From Anaeramoeba flamelloides (lineage: Eukaryota > Metamonada > Anaeramoebidae), in assembly GCA_027625915.1 (NCBI GenBank), contig JANTQA010000033.1, forward strand, positions 1,798,001 to 1,862,000: 64,000 nucleotides of DNA, given 5' to 3'. Below, one piece after another: positions 1-10,935 of the stretch. The translations under genes and the position numbers were made by a program. The notes beneath the pieces were generated by a model, which was given only the letters and a program-made list of their open reading frames with translations, was not told the origin of the DNA and made no database searches. Position 1 is the stretch's first letter; each line of letters opens with the position of its first letter.

Positions 1-316
1 AACACTAAAATTAGAAAAAGTAATTTAATCATAAAATTTGATAATATTTATGTGAAGAATATGGGATAAAATTTTTATAATAGGAATTTGTGATAAACCC
101 TCAAAACAGAACTAACCAACTTCGAAATAACTTTATAAAATGAGGAAAAATTCATGAAAAATAGCTTATAAAAACAATTTTGAAGGAATATTTTAGAATA
201 AAAAAATGAATTTAAGGGATCTTCAAGTACAAGTTCAAATTTTAAAACATTTTTGAAGTTGAAAAAGTAACTGTAAAAAAAACTTTAGAACCGTTTGAAA
301 TGTTATTTATTTATTA
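1..316. other. AT-rich intergenic DNA
   Basis: No ORF with coding character, repeat or RNA gene was recognised. The stretch is A/T homopolymer-rich and ends at the left end of the inverted-repeat element that starts near 317. Confidence 0.5.
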
Positions 317-1009
317 TAAACACGATTTCACTCAAAAAGTTCCTATCCAAAATATAAAAAAGCAACTTTAATTTTAAGAATCAACCCGCATAATATTATA
401 GAAGAAATAAGAGAAATTATAAACTTGGGTCTAAAGTTGATAATCATAAAAGAAATATGTGAACAAATATAAAATTAAAGTCTTTATAGGGGTTAATTTA
501 CTGCGTCGAACATTTTATTTTCAAATTGACTTTACTTAAAAAAAAAGTTAAGAAAAAGATTCAAAAAAAGAAAGAGAACTGAAAAGAAAAAAAAAAAAAG
601 TAAAAAAAAAAAAAGTTGATTAAATGAGAAAAAATGATCTGATTTATAAATTGAAAATATATTTTGAAATAGTATACCCTAAGAAAAAAAGTTTATAATT
701 ACATGTTATAAACGTGTTTTAAAGGTGTTACCAACGTTTAAAATGTTTTAAAATTTGATAATAAAAACTTTTATAACATAAATGTTTGTTTATAAAATGT
801 GTTATATTTTTTGTAACATGGTATAAGCCTGTTATAAGAATATTTTTTCAAAAAATATTGAAAAAATCATCAAGTAAAAGATATTTTTGTTTTCAAAATG
901 TTATATAGGTGTTGGAAAAATATTGTTTTATTAGGGGTACTGCTTAAAACAATAGAATTTAATTTATTTCTTCAATAAAACTGGGTCTCGGTGACTGAAT
1001 AGTAGTTTA
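317..1009 (-). mobile_element. TA-flanked inverted-repeat element, family B, copy 1
   Basis: About 693 bp. The left end reads TAAACACGATTTCACTC and the right end is a matching inverse with CCCAG close to the tip (GTGACTGAATAGTAGTTTA). The same ends recur at 2656-3210 and 34994-35562, with homopolymer-rich interiors. There is no transposase ORF, so it is a non-autonomous DNA element. The right end overlaps the 3' end of the SPRY-like exon. TA at both edges suggests a TA target, as in Tc1/mariner-type elements; that superfamily is inference. Confidence 0.65.
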
Positions 1010-1547
1010 TTATGGAAATATCTTGGTTCATATAATTGCACAAAAACATAAACTTTTTTAGGGATTTTTGAAAGTTTCCCTACTTTTTTTTCGCCATATT
1101 TAAATATTATTTTCTTTTTTTCCATGTCTAATCTCATAATAATAGGATTACTTTGAAAATTGATTGTATAAATTGATATAGTTTCCCCACTAAAATACTT
1201 TTTTATAAGTATATTGTCCACCCTTTTTTCAGCTTTAAATTTGTAGTTACTATCTTCGTTCTCTTGTTGAATTCGTAAATAATATATGTCTTCTAATTCA
1301 TTTTTTGTTTTAAATTTTCCAAAATGTTTTTGATTAATCACCCCCAATTTCAATTGATTCATAAAGTCTTTTGTTACAAAACTATGTATTTGCATTTCAA
1401 TTTCATGTATGCCACCAGATAAGCATTTTTTACTAAAAAAAATATTTTTTTCATTTGTTTTATTTTTATACTCCAAAAAATCAGAATTTTCGTTTAGCAG
1501 ATAGTGATCTAATGTTGTGGGTGGTTTGTAATTTTTCTTGAACAGAA
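964..1547 (-). CDS. SPRY/B30.2-like domain, terminal exon (partial gene)
   Basis: This is an open frame with no clear ATG. The conceptual 170-residue ORF begins at a TTG at 1476, but the frame stays open upstream to about 1581. A good 3' splice site (CCATTATTAG) ends at 1548, so I read the feature as a last exon starting at 1547. The protein resembles the SPRY fold: an SGGIHEIEMQIHSF stretch matching the 'SGxHYWEV' strand, then SGETISIYTINF, an IIFKYGEKKVG strand-turn and a closing KKVYVFVQLYEP. SPRY domains are protein-interaction modules, often placed C-terminal to B-boxes. No upstream exons were found, so the gene is partial or eroding. Its last 16 residues or so are encoded by the inverted terminal repeat of the adjacent element. 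A structural search would settle the SPRY assignment. Confidence 0.5.
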
Positions 1548-1849
1548 CTAATAATGGAGAGAAAAAACATGAAAAAAAAAATTATTAAAAAGTTGTTTAA
1601 ACCTTATTGATAATTTATAACTTTGTTAACAATATATAAAAAAATGGTATAGTTACTTCTTTTTATCAAAAAAAAAAAAAAGAAGATTTTCTTTGACAAA
1701 ACCACTTCCTAAGTTTTCAAAAAAATATTTTTTAGGAAAAACCATTAAAAAATTTCAAAAAAAAATCTTTTATTTTTTTGTTTAAGGGTAGAGTCATTAC
1801 GGTAAAATTTTTTATTCTGAAATGGAAAAAAACTTTTTAGTAATTTTAT
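1548..1849. other. AT-rich spacer, possible intron of the SPRY gene
   Basis: Homopolymer-rich sequence. If the acceptor at 1548-1549 is real, this is intron sequence on the minus strand. No convincing upstream exon was seen in it. Confidence 0.3.
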
Positions 1850-2070
1850 TGACGACCTAACACCAATCAAAAACCAACCAACCTATGGTGTACGATCGAT
1901 CTCCAAAAATCAACAACCAAAAATGAATACATTTTTAGAAAAAAGCGCCAAAGAGCGACACTCAATTTCTAATTAGAATGGTTGTTAATTACAATTCTGA
2001 AAACAACTATGCCAGTTTTGAAGTGTCGCTCTTTGGCGCTTTTTGAGATCTTGGTGACTTTTTTCTTCTT
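1850..2070. repeat. Repeat family J, copy 1, with GC-richer hairpin
   Basis: It contains a strong palindrome: AGCGCCAAAGAGCGACACT near 1944 and its inverse AGTGTCGCTCTTTGGCGCT near 2022-2042, separated by about 60 bp. Diverged relatives lie near 49500-49720 and 63490-63720, sharing an 'AATTGAGTGTTGT..CTTT' core and a TTGTTG..TTTTGG flank. The arms are much richer in G+C than the surroundings. No coding potential. It looks like a small foldback element. Confidence 0.55.
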
Positions 2071-2655
2071 TTTTTTCTTTTTTCAAATGAGTTATTTTTA
2101 TTGAAAGACTATTACCTAATCCTTACTTGGTCAAATTTAGAGAGTTTTAAAATAACCACAAATCAGGCTAAATAGAATGAAATTGATTGCGAAATACAAG
2201 AAAGCAATTTGTTTTAAATTAAAGAAATTTAACCTCTTTTGAAAAAGAAAATGAGAAAAGATGAATTTTTTTTTTAAATTTTGATTTTTTGAAATTGAGA
2301 ACTCTTTTTCTTCGTTTAATTTTTTGTAAAAGATGATCCAATGTAATTTTTTTTTTGTAATTTGAATTTTGTCAACCAAAAGAAGGCCTATTTCACAATA
2401 CCCTTTTTGGTCTCAGGTCACCCCTTGAGTATGGTGCCTTTTCACGGTAAATGACTCGACCCTTAAGGATAAATATTGGATAGACTTAATCTTACAAGGA
2501 GAGAATTGTGAAGTTACTAATTAATTGGATTCCAATTCAAAGGGTGCCTATAAATTATCATTATAATATTAAGTAAAACTCATCAGAATTATTTGAAACT
2601 CAATTTAGTTTTTGAAAAAAAAAAAAACTGAAAAAACTAAACGTTATGGGTATAG
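2071..2655. other. Intergenic DNA, nothing recognised
   Basis: AT-rich. An 80-codon ORF on the minus strand at 2137-2379 has the composition of random AT-rich DNA and no recognisable motif. Confidence 0.45.
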
Positions 2656-3210
2656 TAAACTCCATTTCACTCAAAAGGGCCCAGCCAAAAATGAAAAAGT
2701 CACTTTATTTTTAAGAATCAACCAAACTTAGATTGTTTAGAAATACGAGAAATAATAAACTTCTTATAAGAGTCCATAATTATAAAAGAAACCCCTGAAC
2801 AAACCATAAATTTCAAAAAAAAAAAATGTTAAAAAATTTTTTGGGCCCCATTCATTGGAATGTCTCGTGCAAAATTCTCAATTTTATTTAGGAAATTAAA
2901 ATCGTTGATAATAAGATTTTTTACTTGTAAATGTATGAATTTTAAAAGAACATACAAAGCTTAACTTTTCTTAATGTTTATTTCGTTTTTCAAACTTTTT
3001 TTTTTTTCAAAGTTAATTTTAAAAAAAAAAAAAAAAAAGAAAAGAAGAAAAAAGAAAAAAAAATAGGCAAAAAGCAAAAAACAAAATGAGAAAAAATGAT
3101 TTTGATCTAAAAATTGAAAATTTTAGTTTGATAAGAGTAATGAATTAAACTCATAGAATGTCTTCCATTTCTTCAATAAAACTGGGCTCCTTTGACTGAA
3201 AAAGAGTTTA
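2656..3210 (-). mobile_element. Inverted-repeat element, family B, copy 2
   Basis: 555 bp. The left end is TAAACTCCATTTCACTCAAA and the right end is CTTTGACTGAAAAAGAGTTTA, an inverse of it, with GGGCCCAG and CTGGGCTCC just inside. It closely matches 34994-35562 in reverse orientation, including the internal TTCCATTTCTTCAATAAAACT block. No ORF. TA duplicates are visible at both edges. Confidence 0.75.
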
Positions 3211-3216
3211 TATTAA

Positions 3217-3670
3217 AATAAGAACATGTTGGGATTTATAATAGTGAATATTAGTAAAATTGTTAAGAAATTGTAAATATTTTCAATAAATCCTTTTTAT
3301 AAATAACCAATTTTTTTTATGAACTACGTAATAAACCTACCTGAAGTTCATTATAGTGGGGTTTCTATAGAATACCCAAATATTTATAAGATAACAAATT
3401 AGATCAACTTTTTTTGAAAAACAATCGAGTTTTATAAAGGTTTCTAGATTTTGGAACATGATATTTTTTATTATTGCTTTTGGATTGATTAGAATAGAGT
3501 TTTGAAAAAGTTTAATTTCATTAACCATCATCCTAATAAGTAAGTGAGTTATAATTTGAAATTTTTGATTCTTAAGTAAAAGGATTTGATTTTAAATATT
3601 TGCAATTTCAAAACAATTTTCCTAATATTAACAATTAAAAATCTTGTCAAGGATTTGAATCACACTATAT
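3217..3670 (+). repeat. Repeat family H, copy 1
   Basis: It aligns by eye with 41650-42130 in the same orientation. Shared blocks include AAATCCTTTTTATAAATAA, GTAATAAACCT, GAAAGTTCATTA-type sequence and AGATCAACTTTTTTT. No coding potential was seen. It directly abuts family B copy 2, so it may mark part of a composite or nested insertion. Confidence 0.5.
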
Positions 3671-4004
3671 ATAAAAATAATTGAAAAATTAATTTTCTGT
3701 ATTCTTTACAAACTTTTGATTAAATGGGATTTAAGTTACTTTGGTAATAATGTTTTTATATGTCTCTATTTTTGAACAAAAAAAAAAAAAAAAAAAAAAA
3801 ATAGAGCCAAGAAATATATATGAATGTGTCTAAAAAGATGAAAATAAGCAGAACTTAACAATATTATGTGTACCGAAATTATTACAATAATGGACCATTT
3901 TTAGGAGAAACGAATGATTTAAGATTAAATACTAATTTTATTTGGTTACTTATATTGAAATGGACTCAACTATAACCAAAGTGCCATCAGGAAATTTGTT
4001 ACAG
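3671..4004. other. AT-rich spacer with a 23-bp poly-A run
   Basis: A poly-A run lies near 3779-3801. Nothing else was recognised. Confidence 0.4.
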
Positions 4005-4450
4005 CCGTTCCAAGGCTACCATAAAATTTTAAATAAAACACAATTAATTTTTCTATTCTGATTTTCTATTTTCAAAAGATTTGAAAATAAGAGTTATTAT
4101 TCCAAAAAAAAATTTCAATAAATGAGCGATTATTCAAATTTTTGGATAATTAAAAAAAAAATTCAAGATCCAATAAAACTTAAAAATTATCAGTCAAAAA
4201 AAGCTCAAAAAAAATATCAATATTTATGATCTTTAAAAATTTACCATTTTTTAACAATATTTTCTTAGTACTTCATGAATCTTCAATTTTTTTTTTTTGA
4301 TGTTTCAAAAATTTGAATAAAAGCTCATTTATTGAAATTTTTTTTTGGAATAATAACTCTTATTTCCAAATCTTTTGAAAATGGAAAATAAGAATAGAAA
4401 AATCAATTGTCATTTATTTAAAATTTTATGGTTGACTTGGAAAGACTATA
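4005..4450. repeat. Long foldback element (about 440 bp palindrome)
   Basis: The left arm (from ACCATAAAATTTTAAATAAA at about 4018) runs through ATTTTTCTATTCTGATTTTC and GTTATTATTCCAAAAAAAAA. The right arm, ending near 4433 with TTTAAAATTTTATGGT, carries the same words inverted. The arms are about 110 bp, with a roughly 200 bp centre. One arm recurs at about 43690-43830. No ORF. This structure is typical of a foldback/MITE-like element. Confidence 0.65.
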
Positions 4451-4766
4451 CAATGTTTTTTTATGTCATAAAATTAGATTGTAAAGTGTTTTGGTTTTTA
4501 ATCACTAATTTCCAAATTTTAGTAATAATATAAATATTTTTCACCAATTTAACAATTATTCCTGAAAATTTCCTTTTTGACCCAAAAATTTAGATATAAT
4601 TTTATTCTGTTACCAATAAATCAAAAGAATCAAGCACCAATTACATTATTTTTAACATATTTTTTAATATTTATTGACTTTTTAACTCATTTTTTTTCAG
4701 CATTATTTAAATTTAAATTTTTTTCTCAATTTATTACAAAATTTTTTTTGATTTTTACCAATTTGT

Positions 4767-5328
4767 CAACTATTTTTCAGTCAAAAAGTCACAGTTTTAT
4801 TGGAAAAATAGAACAAATTCTATGATATTGGACTATTATTCTTCTCAAAATAAAATTTCAATTTTTAGATACAAATCATTTTTTCTCATTTTGTAAATTT
4901 TTTTTATCTATTTTGCTTTTTACTTTTTTTTTTTATTTTTCTTCTTTTCTTTTTTATTTTTGATTTAAAAATTAAATTTGAAAAAAAAAAAAATGTTCAA
5001 AACCTCAAAATAACATAATGGAAATTGTGGCTTTGTATTTTCGTTCGAAATGAATACAATTATTATTAAAAATTTTTTTGCTAACAATTGTAATTTTTCG
5101 AAGAAATTGAGGTATTTTACATAATCCCTTTCCAATGAAAGGTGCCCAAAATTTTTTAAACAGTTGATTTTTTTTTTGAAAATTTTAGTTTTTACAAAGA
5201 TTTATTTTTTAAACATCAGCTTTAAATATGGTTTATTATTTCTCCTATTTATAAACAATGTTATGGTTGTTTATAAAAAAATTGAATTTTTTATTTGTTC
5301 TTGGGCCACTAGAGTGTAATATAGTTTA
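4767..5328 (+). mobile_element. Inverted-repeat element, family B, degenerate copy
   Basis: It starts with the family word TTTTTCAGTCAAAAAGTCAC and AGTTTTATTGGAAAAATAG. Inside are the shared TTTAGATACAAATCATTTTT, the T/C-rich tract, and CCAATGAAAGG(T)GCCCAAAA. It ends near TGGGCCACTAGAGTGTAA..TAGTTTA. Many substitutions relative to the 34994-35562 copy indicate an old insertion. Confidence 0.55.
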
Positions 5329-5889
5329 GTAAAAATCTAAAATTTTCATGCCAAAATGTGTATTTAGTCACAAATTTAAATGGCTGAATTATCAATATTC
5401 ATACACCAAAGTTGCAAAATATCTTTTGTGAATTTATCTCGAAATTTATATTAGTTGTAAAATTCGATTTTTTACAAAAATTAAATAATTAACCAATAGA
5501 TTTTTTTGATTAAATTATTTCACAAAAATGGGAGAATATTTTATATTATAATTATCTTAATAGAAAGCAAACAAAACTAATCAAGTTTTGGGTTTTTATG
5601 TTGATGATTATTGAGTAAATCTCTGAAATTAAACAATTTATAAAAATAGTTACTTTTGGAATTTCAATATATTAATTATTAAATACAAGAATACTGTAAT
5701 TTGGGTTACTATTTTTAGATTTAGAATAGGAATAATAAAAAAAAAATAAAAAAATTACTAGATTAATTTTTTTGGGGGGTTTAGTATCAGATTCTCAATT
5801 TGGATTTTGAAATAATAATTATATACAAGAATTGATGTTTGGAATTTACTATATTAATCAATTAAGCGTATATTAAATCTAAAGAATTC

Positions 5890-7290
5890 TTTGTTGTGAT
5901 AATTGATATGAAAAAAATTTTTGATATAATTATTCACATTTGGGTGCACGTTATTCTTGATAAATAAATTAAGAACAAAAAAATCAAAATATTACTAAAA
6001 ATTACTATTCAAAAGGTTAAATTATGATTTTTTCAAGTAGACACTCTTTCGCCCATATTATTTGTTGTATTAGTCATTTTTTAATTGAAAATATTTCAAA
6101 TCTGATTTAAAACCATTTTCAAAATTTTTACAGATGATTTGATTTTAATAATGGAATGACCAATACCAGAAATTGTCAATAATTAAAAATAATTTATAAA
6201 ATTATCTATGAATTTTTAATCAAGCCAAATATTGATAAAACACTAAAATCAAAAAAAAAAAATATTAGAAATTAAAAATTTAGGAATTTAGTTAAATAAA
6301 AACCAACATCTAAAAAAAAACTTCAAAAAAGTAAAAGTCAATTTTAAAAAAAATAAAAAAATATTTTTACCGAGAAAAAAAGGAGTTAATAGGGGAAAAT
6401 TACAAATTCCCAAATCAAAATAAATTATTCAATTATTCTTTGGATTAGTTATTTTTAATTTTACTCAAAAATATTTTTCATTCCATTGATGTTTGGATAA
6501 ATAAAAAAGTAACAAACTTTTGTAAAATCAATTCACGTTCTTAAATAATGATTTAAAAAAAATCATCTCCAAAATAGACCAATCCAGAATTTCAATCGAT
6601 AAAAGAAGATATAAACTCAAAATAATAATTAGAACTGTTGGTTTTGAACCTATATCAAAAATTTTACAATTGTCGCTAAAAAAAAGATTAAAAAATTTAT
6701 TGGGAAATAGAAATTTATAAATACGAAATATAAATCTAAATCATTTTAAACAAAAATTATTATTAAAAAGTTCTAGAGGGAAAGGTCAAGGATATTTAAA
6801 AATAATTAAACCAAATTTATAATATCAATAAATAGTCGTGTCTAGGTTTTTTTTAATTTAAGAAATAAACAGAAAATTTATTAAATTTACTGTTTATTTC
6901 TTAAAATAAAAAAAACCTAACGACAAAATTATTTAAAATGGAAGAGCTCAAATTCAATCTTAAAATTTTGAAATTTCATAAATTATCTAATTAGATATTC
7001 TTATGTCTATGATAATAATAAATTAAAAACAAAATTTCCTAACTTATACAAAATTAATGTGAATTTAGAAATTATAGAAGAGATAAATCATTTTATTTTG
7101 GGAATGACAATCCGATGAAAAAAAATGGAATATTTTGGAAACAAGATTATAATTTGAAAAAATAATAAAAAAAGAATAGTATATTTGATATTATTCACAA
7201 TAAATATTTATTATTTATCTTATCATTAGTTAATTATGACGAAAATTATGACTCTTGATAAAAATTTCTTAATAATATTTAGAAATTAGG
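5890..7290 (+). mobile_element. Non-LTR retrotransposon (LINE) relic 1
   Basis: Reverse-transcriptase motifs are readable in shifting plus-strand frames. Near 5899 there is IDMKKIFDIIIH, matching 'D-x-K-KAFD-x-I'. Near 6035 there is QVDTLSPILFVVLVIFLI, the family 'QGDPLSPILF' motif. Near 6135 there is FTDDLILIME, the 'Y-x-DD' catalytic box with F for Y. Near 6270 there is a KNLGI stretch, the 'YLG' motif. Several stops and frame changes interrupt it, so it is dead. Neither the 5' endonuclease region nor the 3' end could be delimited; 5329-5889 may be its eroded 5' part. A single 79-bp palindrome has inserted at 6843-6921. Confidence 0.65.
6843..6921. repeat. Single palindromic module inside LINE relic 1
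   Basis: A near-perfect 79-bp hairpin: left arm TTTAAGAAATAAACAG, right arm CTGTTTATTTCTTAAA, flanked by CTAGG..CCTAA and outer GTCGT..ACGAC. It has the same architecture as the modules of the arrays at 14.4, 22.0 and 27.3 kb, but stands alone. Confidence 0.8.
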
Positions 7291-7307
7291 AAAGTACTGC
7301 CAAGTGT

Positions 7308-7870
7308 TGAAGAATGTAGTCAAGAGCCTAGCTTTTTTTTAATTTAAGAAAGAAAAAGAAAATTTTTGAAATTTCTATTTTATTTCTAAAATTAAAAAAA
7401 GCTAATCGTGGTTTTTCCAGAATTCAAAATTATTAAGAAAATTCAAAGAATTAACTCGATTTTTCGAAATGATGGAAAACTTAACGGTGGTTTTCTTGAG
7501 GTTTTCCGCTTTATTTGTTAAGTGGATGGGTTTTTTTGAGGTTTTCTATTTTATTTAGAAAGTTTTCTAGGTTTTTTTGAGGTTTTCTATTTTATTAGTG
7601 AAGTTTTTTTGAGGTTTTTTTGAGGTTTTTTTGAGGTTTTTTATTTTATTTTTGAAGTGTAAAAGGTTTTTTTGAGGTTTTCTATTTTATTTCGAAAATC
7701 TATTGATTTTCTAAATAAATAGAGAACTCAAAAAAACCTAACGAAAATCTATTGATTTTCCAAATAAACAAAAAACTTAACATAAATCTATTGATTTTCC
7801 AATAAATAGAAGAACTTAAAAAACCTAGAACACCAAACAAATAAACATAAAACTCAAGGAAATCTAAGAG
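7308..7870. repeat. Palindromic-module array B
   Basis: A cluster of inverted-repeat modules. One spans about 7326-7404 (AGCTTTTTTTTAATTT to AAATTAAAAAAAGCT). A larger nested foldback is built from repeats of TTTTTTTGAGGTTTTCTATT on the left and AAAATCTATTGATTTTCC with ACTCAAAAAAACC on the right. Joins carry TCAAGAGCCTAG, AACGGTGG and CCTAACG. The left part holds 4-6 imperfect direct repeats of TTTTTTTGAGG. No ORF. Confidence 0.65.
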
Positions 7871-8970
7871 GATTTTTTTTTTTTTTATTTTAATTAAAAA
7901 AAAAAATATTAAAGAAATTTTCGGTTTATTTCAAAAATTAAAAAAAAAATTAAAAGATGCAAAAGGAAAGTAATTACTCCCTTCAAAATAAAAAAAAAAC
8001 TATAAATTGAAAATTTTTAATGGTGATCATTATTAAAACATTTACTAATTTATTGTTCAATAATATTTATAATTGATTTTTTAAAAAGCATGTGAATAAG
8101 GCAACACTAATATAATTTACACATAAATACAACGCACTTTGATTAGAGACGTATCTAATGTGACATTAATCCCTTAATAATATTTTTTTGTGTTATTCAT
8201 ATCCAAAATTTTGGACACACTATTGATTTTTTAGTCTTAATAATTATTTATTTTTTTTTGTGAGTATTTTAATTTATAAACAATTGTTAACATTTCAATT
8301 AGTGAATGGTTCTATTTTGATATTTCACCTAGGATTGATTAAATAAAGATTTTATAGTCGAAAATTGGATTTTAGTTTGTTAATAATTATTCAATTGGAG
8401 TTTACTTGTCAACAGTGTCCTCTAACTTGAAAGAAAATCTCTGTTTCGAACCATTGTTTTTAGTTATCTTTAAAAAAAAAATGGTCAGTATGTTACTAAA
8501 GATAATTTTTGAAAAGTTTTTTCATGAGATCTTTTCTGTAATTATTCCACAAATAAACTATAAAACCCCCTTAAAAAGTTATATCCATTAATTTTTTAAA
8601 AAGATTTGTTATAAAGATTTATTAACAACACTACAAAAGAAAATGATGTTTGAAAAACTTGCACTCTTTTTGTGTCGTTTTGATTTTTTTTTTTTCTACA
8701 AAAATTACAAACTATTCAAATCCTTTTAATTTTCAAAATAAACGATTAATTATAAAAAGGTTATGAAAAAAGAAGTGATTTTTAAAATCATGTGTTCTCG
8801 AGAAAAGAAAAAATAAAAAAAAAAAAAGACGAAAAAAGATCAAAAATTAATATCTTCAAAAAAAACGAAAAAAAAAAAAGAATGTTTGAATAAAAAGGAA
8901 GATCTAAAAATTAAAATATTGTGCTTAAAAAACCATCGAAATAGAAAAATACGTAAAAGAAAAAGAAAAA
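7871..8970. other. Intergenic DNA, downstream flank of the B-box gene
   Basis: AT-rich with many homopolymers and no recognisable repeat pair. A 61-codon plus-strand ORF at 8406-8591 lacks an ATG at its first codon and has no family signature. Confidence 0.4.
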
Positions 8971-9399
8971 TTAGTAAACTGATTTACGATTGTCTAATTC
9001 TTTGGAAGGAACTTTCTTCGTTTGATCTTTGTGTTTTTTGAAAATCGAGTTTTCATGTATTTTTTCTTCACATTCAACGCAAAGATATGCTTCACAAATG
9101 TTACAATACCAGCCAGATTTTTTTTCATTGCAGTTTTCACATGTGGGGATTCGTTTCTCAACAGGTATTTTAATGTGTACAAGTTTGGTGATTTTTTTTT
9201 CTTTTTTCAAATGTGTGTTTTTGTTCTTGTTCTTCTTCTTTTGTTTATGGTTCTTGTACTTTTCAATTTGTGAGTCTTTGTTCGTGTTCATCTTCTTTTG
9301 TTTGTGCTTGTTTTTTTGTTGATTCTTTTTTTTTTGCTTCTTCTTTTGTTGATCTTTCGAACATAGTAAATTGGGATCCACAGGTCCGTTTTGAGACAT
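8971..9399 (-). CDS. Lysine-rich B-box zinc-finger protein
   Basis: 142 residues from an ATG at 9399 to a TAA. Residues 15-75 are an extremely basic, low-complexity Lys/Gln/Asn segment. Residues 87-123 form a B-box type zinc finger with ligands C87-x2-C90-x8-C99-x2-C102-x4-C107-x2-C110-x4-H115-x7-H123, which fits the B-box2 consensus. B-boxes bind two zinc ions and mediate protein interactions, usually within TRIM-type ubiquitin ligases. No RING or coiled coil is visible, so this is either a minimal B-box protein or the first exon of a larger gene; GTAAATCAG near the stop could be a splice donor. Only this frame gives a zinc-finger pattern; three overlapping ORFs are shadows. Identity is secure, but the exact 3' end is not. 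Confidence 0.8.
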   Translation of the reverse strand: MSQNGPVDPNLLCSKDQQKKKQKKKNQQKNKHKQKKMNTNKDSQIEKYKNHKQKKKNKNKNTHLKKEKKITKLVHIKIPVEKRIPTCENCNEKKSGWYCNICEAYLCVECEEKIHENSIFKKHKDQTKKVPSKELDNRKSVY

Positions 9400-10933
9400 G
9401 TATACTTATTAGTGAACGAAGTTATTTAGAAAAGAATATTTTTGAAAATATTTAATCAAAAATGAATTGAAATAGGATTAATTGTTTTGATTCTTTTTGC
9501 ATCTGTTTGGAAAAAATTTGTTATTTTTGTATATAAAAGAAAATGTTTGTGTGAGTTTCTTCTTTTTAATGAGTTGATCATTCAAAGTATGGTACTTTTT
9601 TTTTTAAGATCAAATAAAGTTATTCTTCTTTTTAAAATTTTTACGGTTTCTTAATTGGGTAATAATTCCTCTTATATCTTTGAAATATTTCAAAACTAAA
9701 ACAATATTTAAATCTGTGTATTGTTAAAGTTGATGTTGATTGATATGTTTTTTTGTGATCATTTTTATTATCTCATTTTTAAAATTTTAGTTTCTTTTGG
9801 ATTTTTTTATGTGTCAAAAATTACTTTTTGATTTTTAAAAAGTTTTTGTTTTGACAAATAAATTTAAAAAAATCAAATTTTAGTTCAATAATATACTCAA
9901 AAAGATTTCTGCTAAGATGAAATTAAATTAATATATAAAAATGAATTATTTCAGATATCTAAGAATAACAATTATTAGATATTATTTCAGAGATTGGTGA
10001 ATTGGGATTATTTTTACAATAAAACCCCTTTAATAATAATTTGAAGAATTGGTAGATTTGGTATTTTTATTTCTATAATTCTACGAGTATTTTTTCTTGA
10101 TAATAAAATCAAGTTTACAATTTCATCAAAATTAAATTCTTTTTGAAATAATTTCTAAAAAAATCTGGACTGTAAAATAAACCTCTTGTTGTGTAGTGAT
10201 TAAAAACAGTTATTTATTTCAAATTCCCATTGGTAAAAGAGTAAATATTTTCCATTAAACTTGATAAGTATACTCATTTATCAACTTTAGAGAATGACCA
10301 AATATGTTAGAGAAAGAGATCATTTCTCCTAATTAAATTTCAGTCAAAAGATCATGATTCTTTTTTGTTTGAATTTTTAATCAAAAAAGAAAAAAGATAT
10401 AACACAAAATTTTTATTTTGAGGAAATCTCACTTTTAGTAATTCCTGAGAGCCTAAATGAACAACTAGCATTATAAATTTAATCTTATTCTAAAAATAAA
10501 ATCAAAATAAATTAAATATTGAATCCTTGAAGATCAAAAAAAATTGATCATCTATTTTTTGTTCTCAAAAATTTATTGATTTAATTAAAATTTAAACGTT
10601 TAAGCAATATTCTTTTTCAAATATTAAGAATATAAACAAGAAATTATTTGTATTAAAATCAGTTATTTGATAATATCTATTTTTTTTTTTTTCTATTAGA
10701 TTTTTTTTTTTTGAATTTTATTTAATTTGTTTGAAAATCTTTAAAAAATTGAGAAATAATTCTAAAGTCTATTAATGCACATTTAATCTTTGCTTCATTA
10801 ATAACCAAAAGGAAATAATTAAGATTGGGTTATTAATTATTGAGTATAAATAATTAAATTTAAAGTTATTTCCATTGGTCAGCAGTTGAATTTTCCCTGA
10901 AATTTTAAAAAATTATTTTGGTGAATTTTTATA
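9400..10933. other. Intergenic DNA, nothing recognised
   Basis: AT-rich 5' flank of the B-box gene and beyond. I saw no repeat pair, RNA gene or coding stretch. Confidence 0.4.
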
Positions 10934-10935
10934 TA

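Noticed and set aside
2137-2379. 80-residue minus-strand ORF
   Set aside because: Random AT-rich composition, no motif and no neighbour relationship.
7308-7870. CRISPR array
   Set aside because: The repeats are long palindromes with no uniform spacers or cas genes, and the genome is eukaryotic.
964-9399. The SPRY exon and the B-box ORF as one TRIM-like gene
   Set aside because: They are on the same strand in B-box-then-SPRY order, but 7.4 kb of repeats, a LINE and an array separate them and no linking exons were found.
9022-9455. Three overlapping plus-strand ORFs rich in F and C
   Set aside because: They are shadows of the B-box gene on the minus strand; their Phe/Cys runs come from its lysine and threonine codons.
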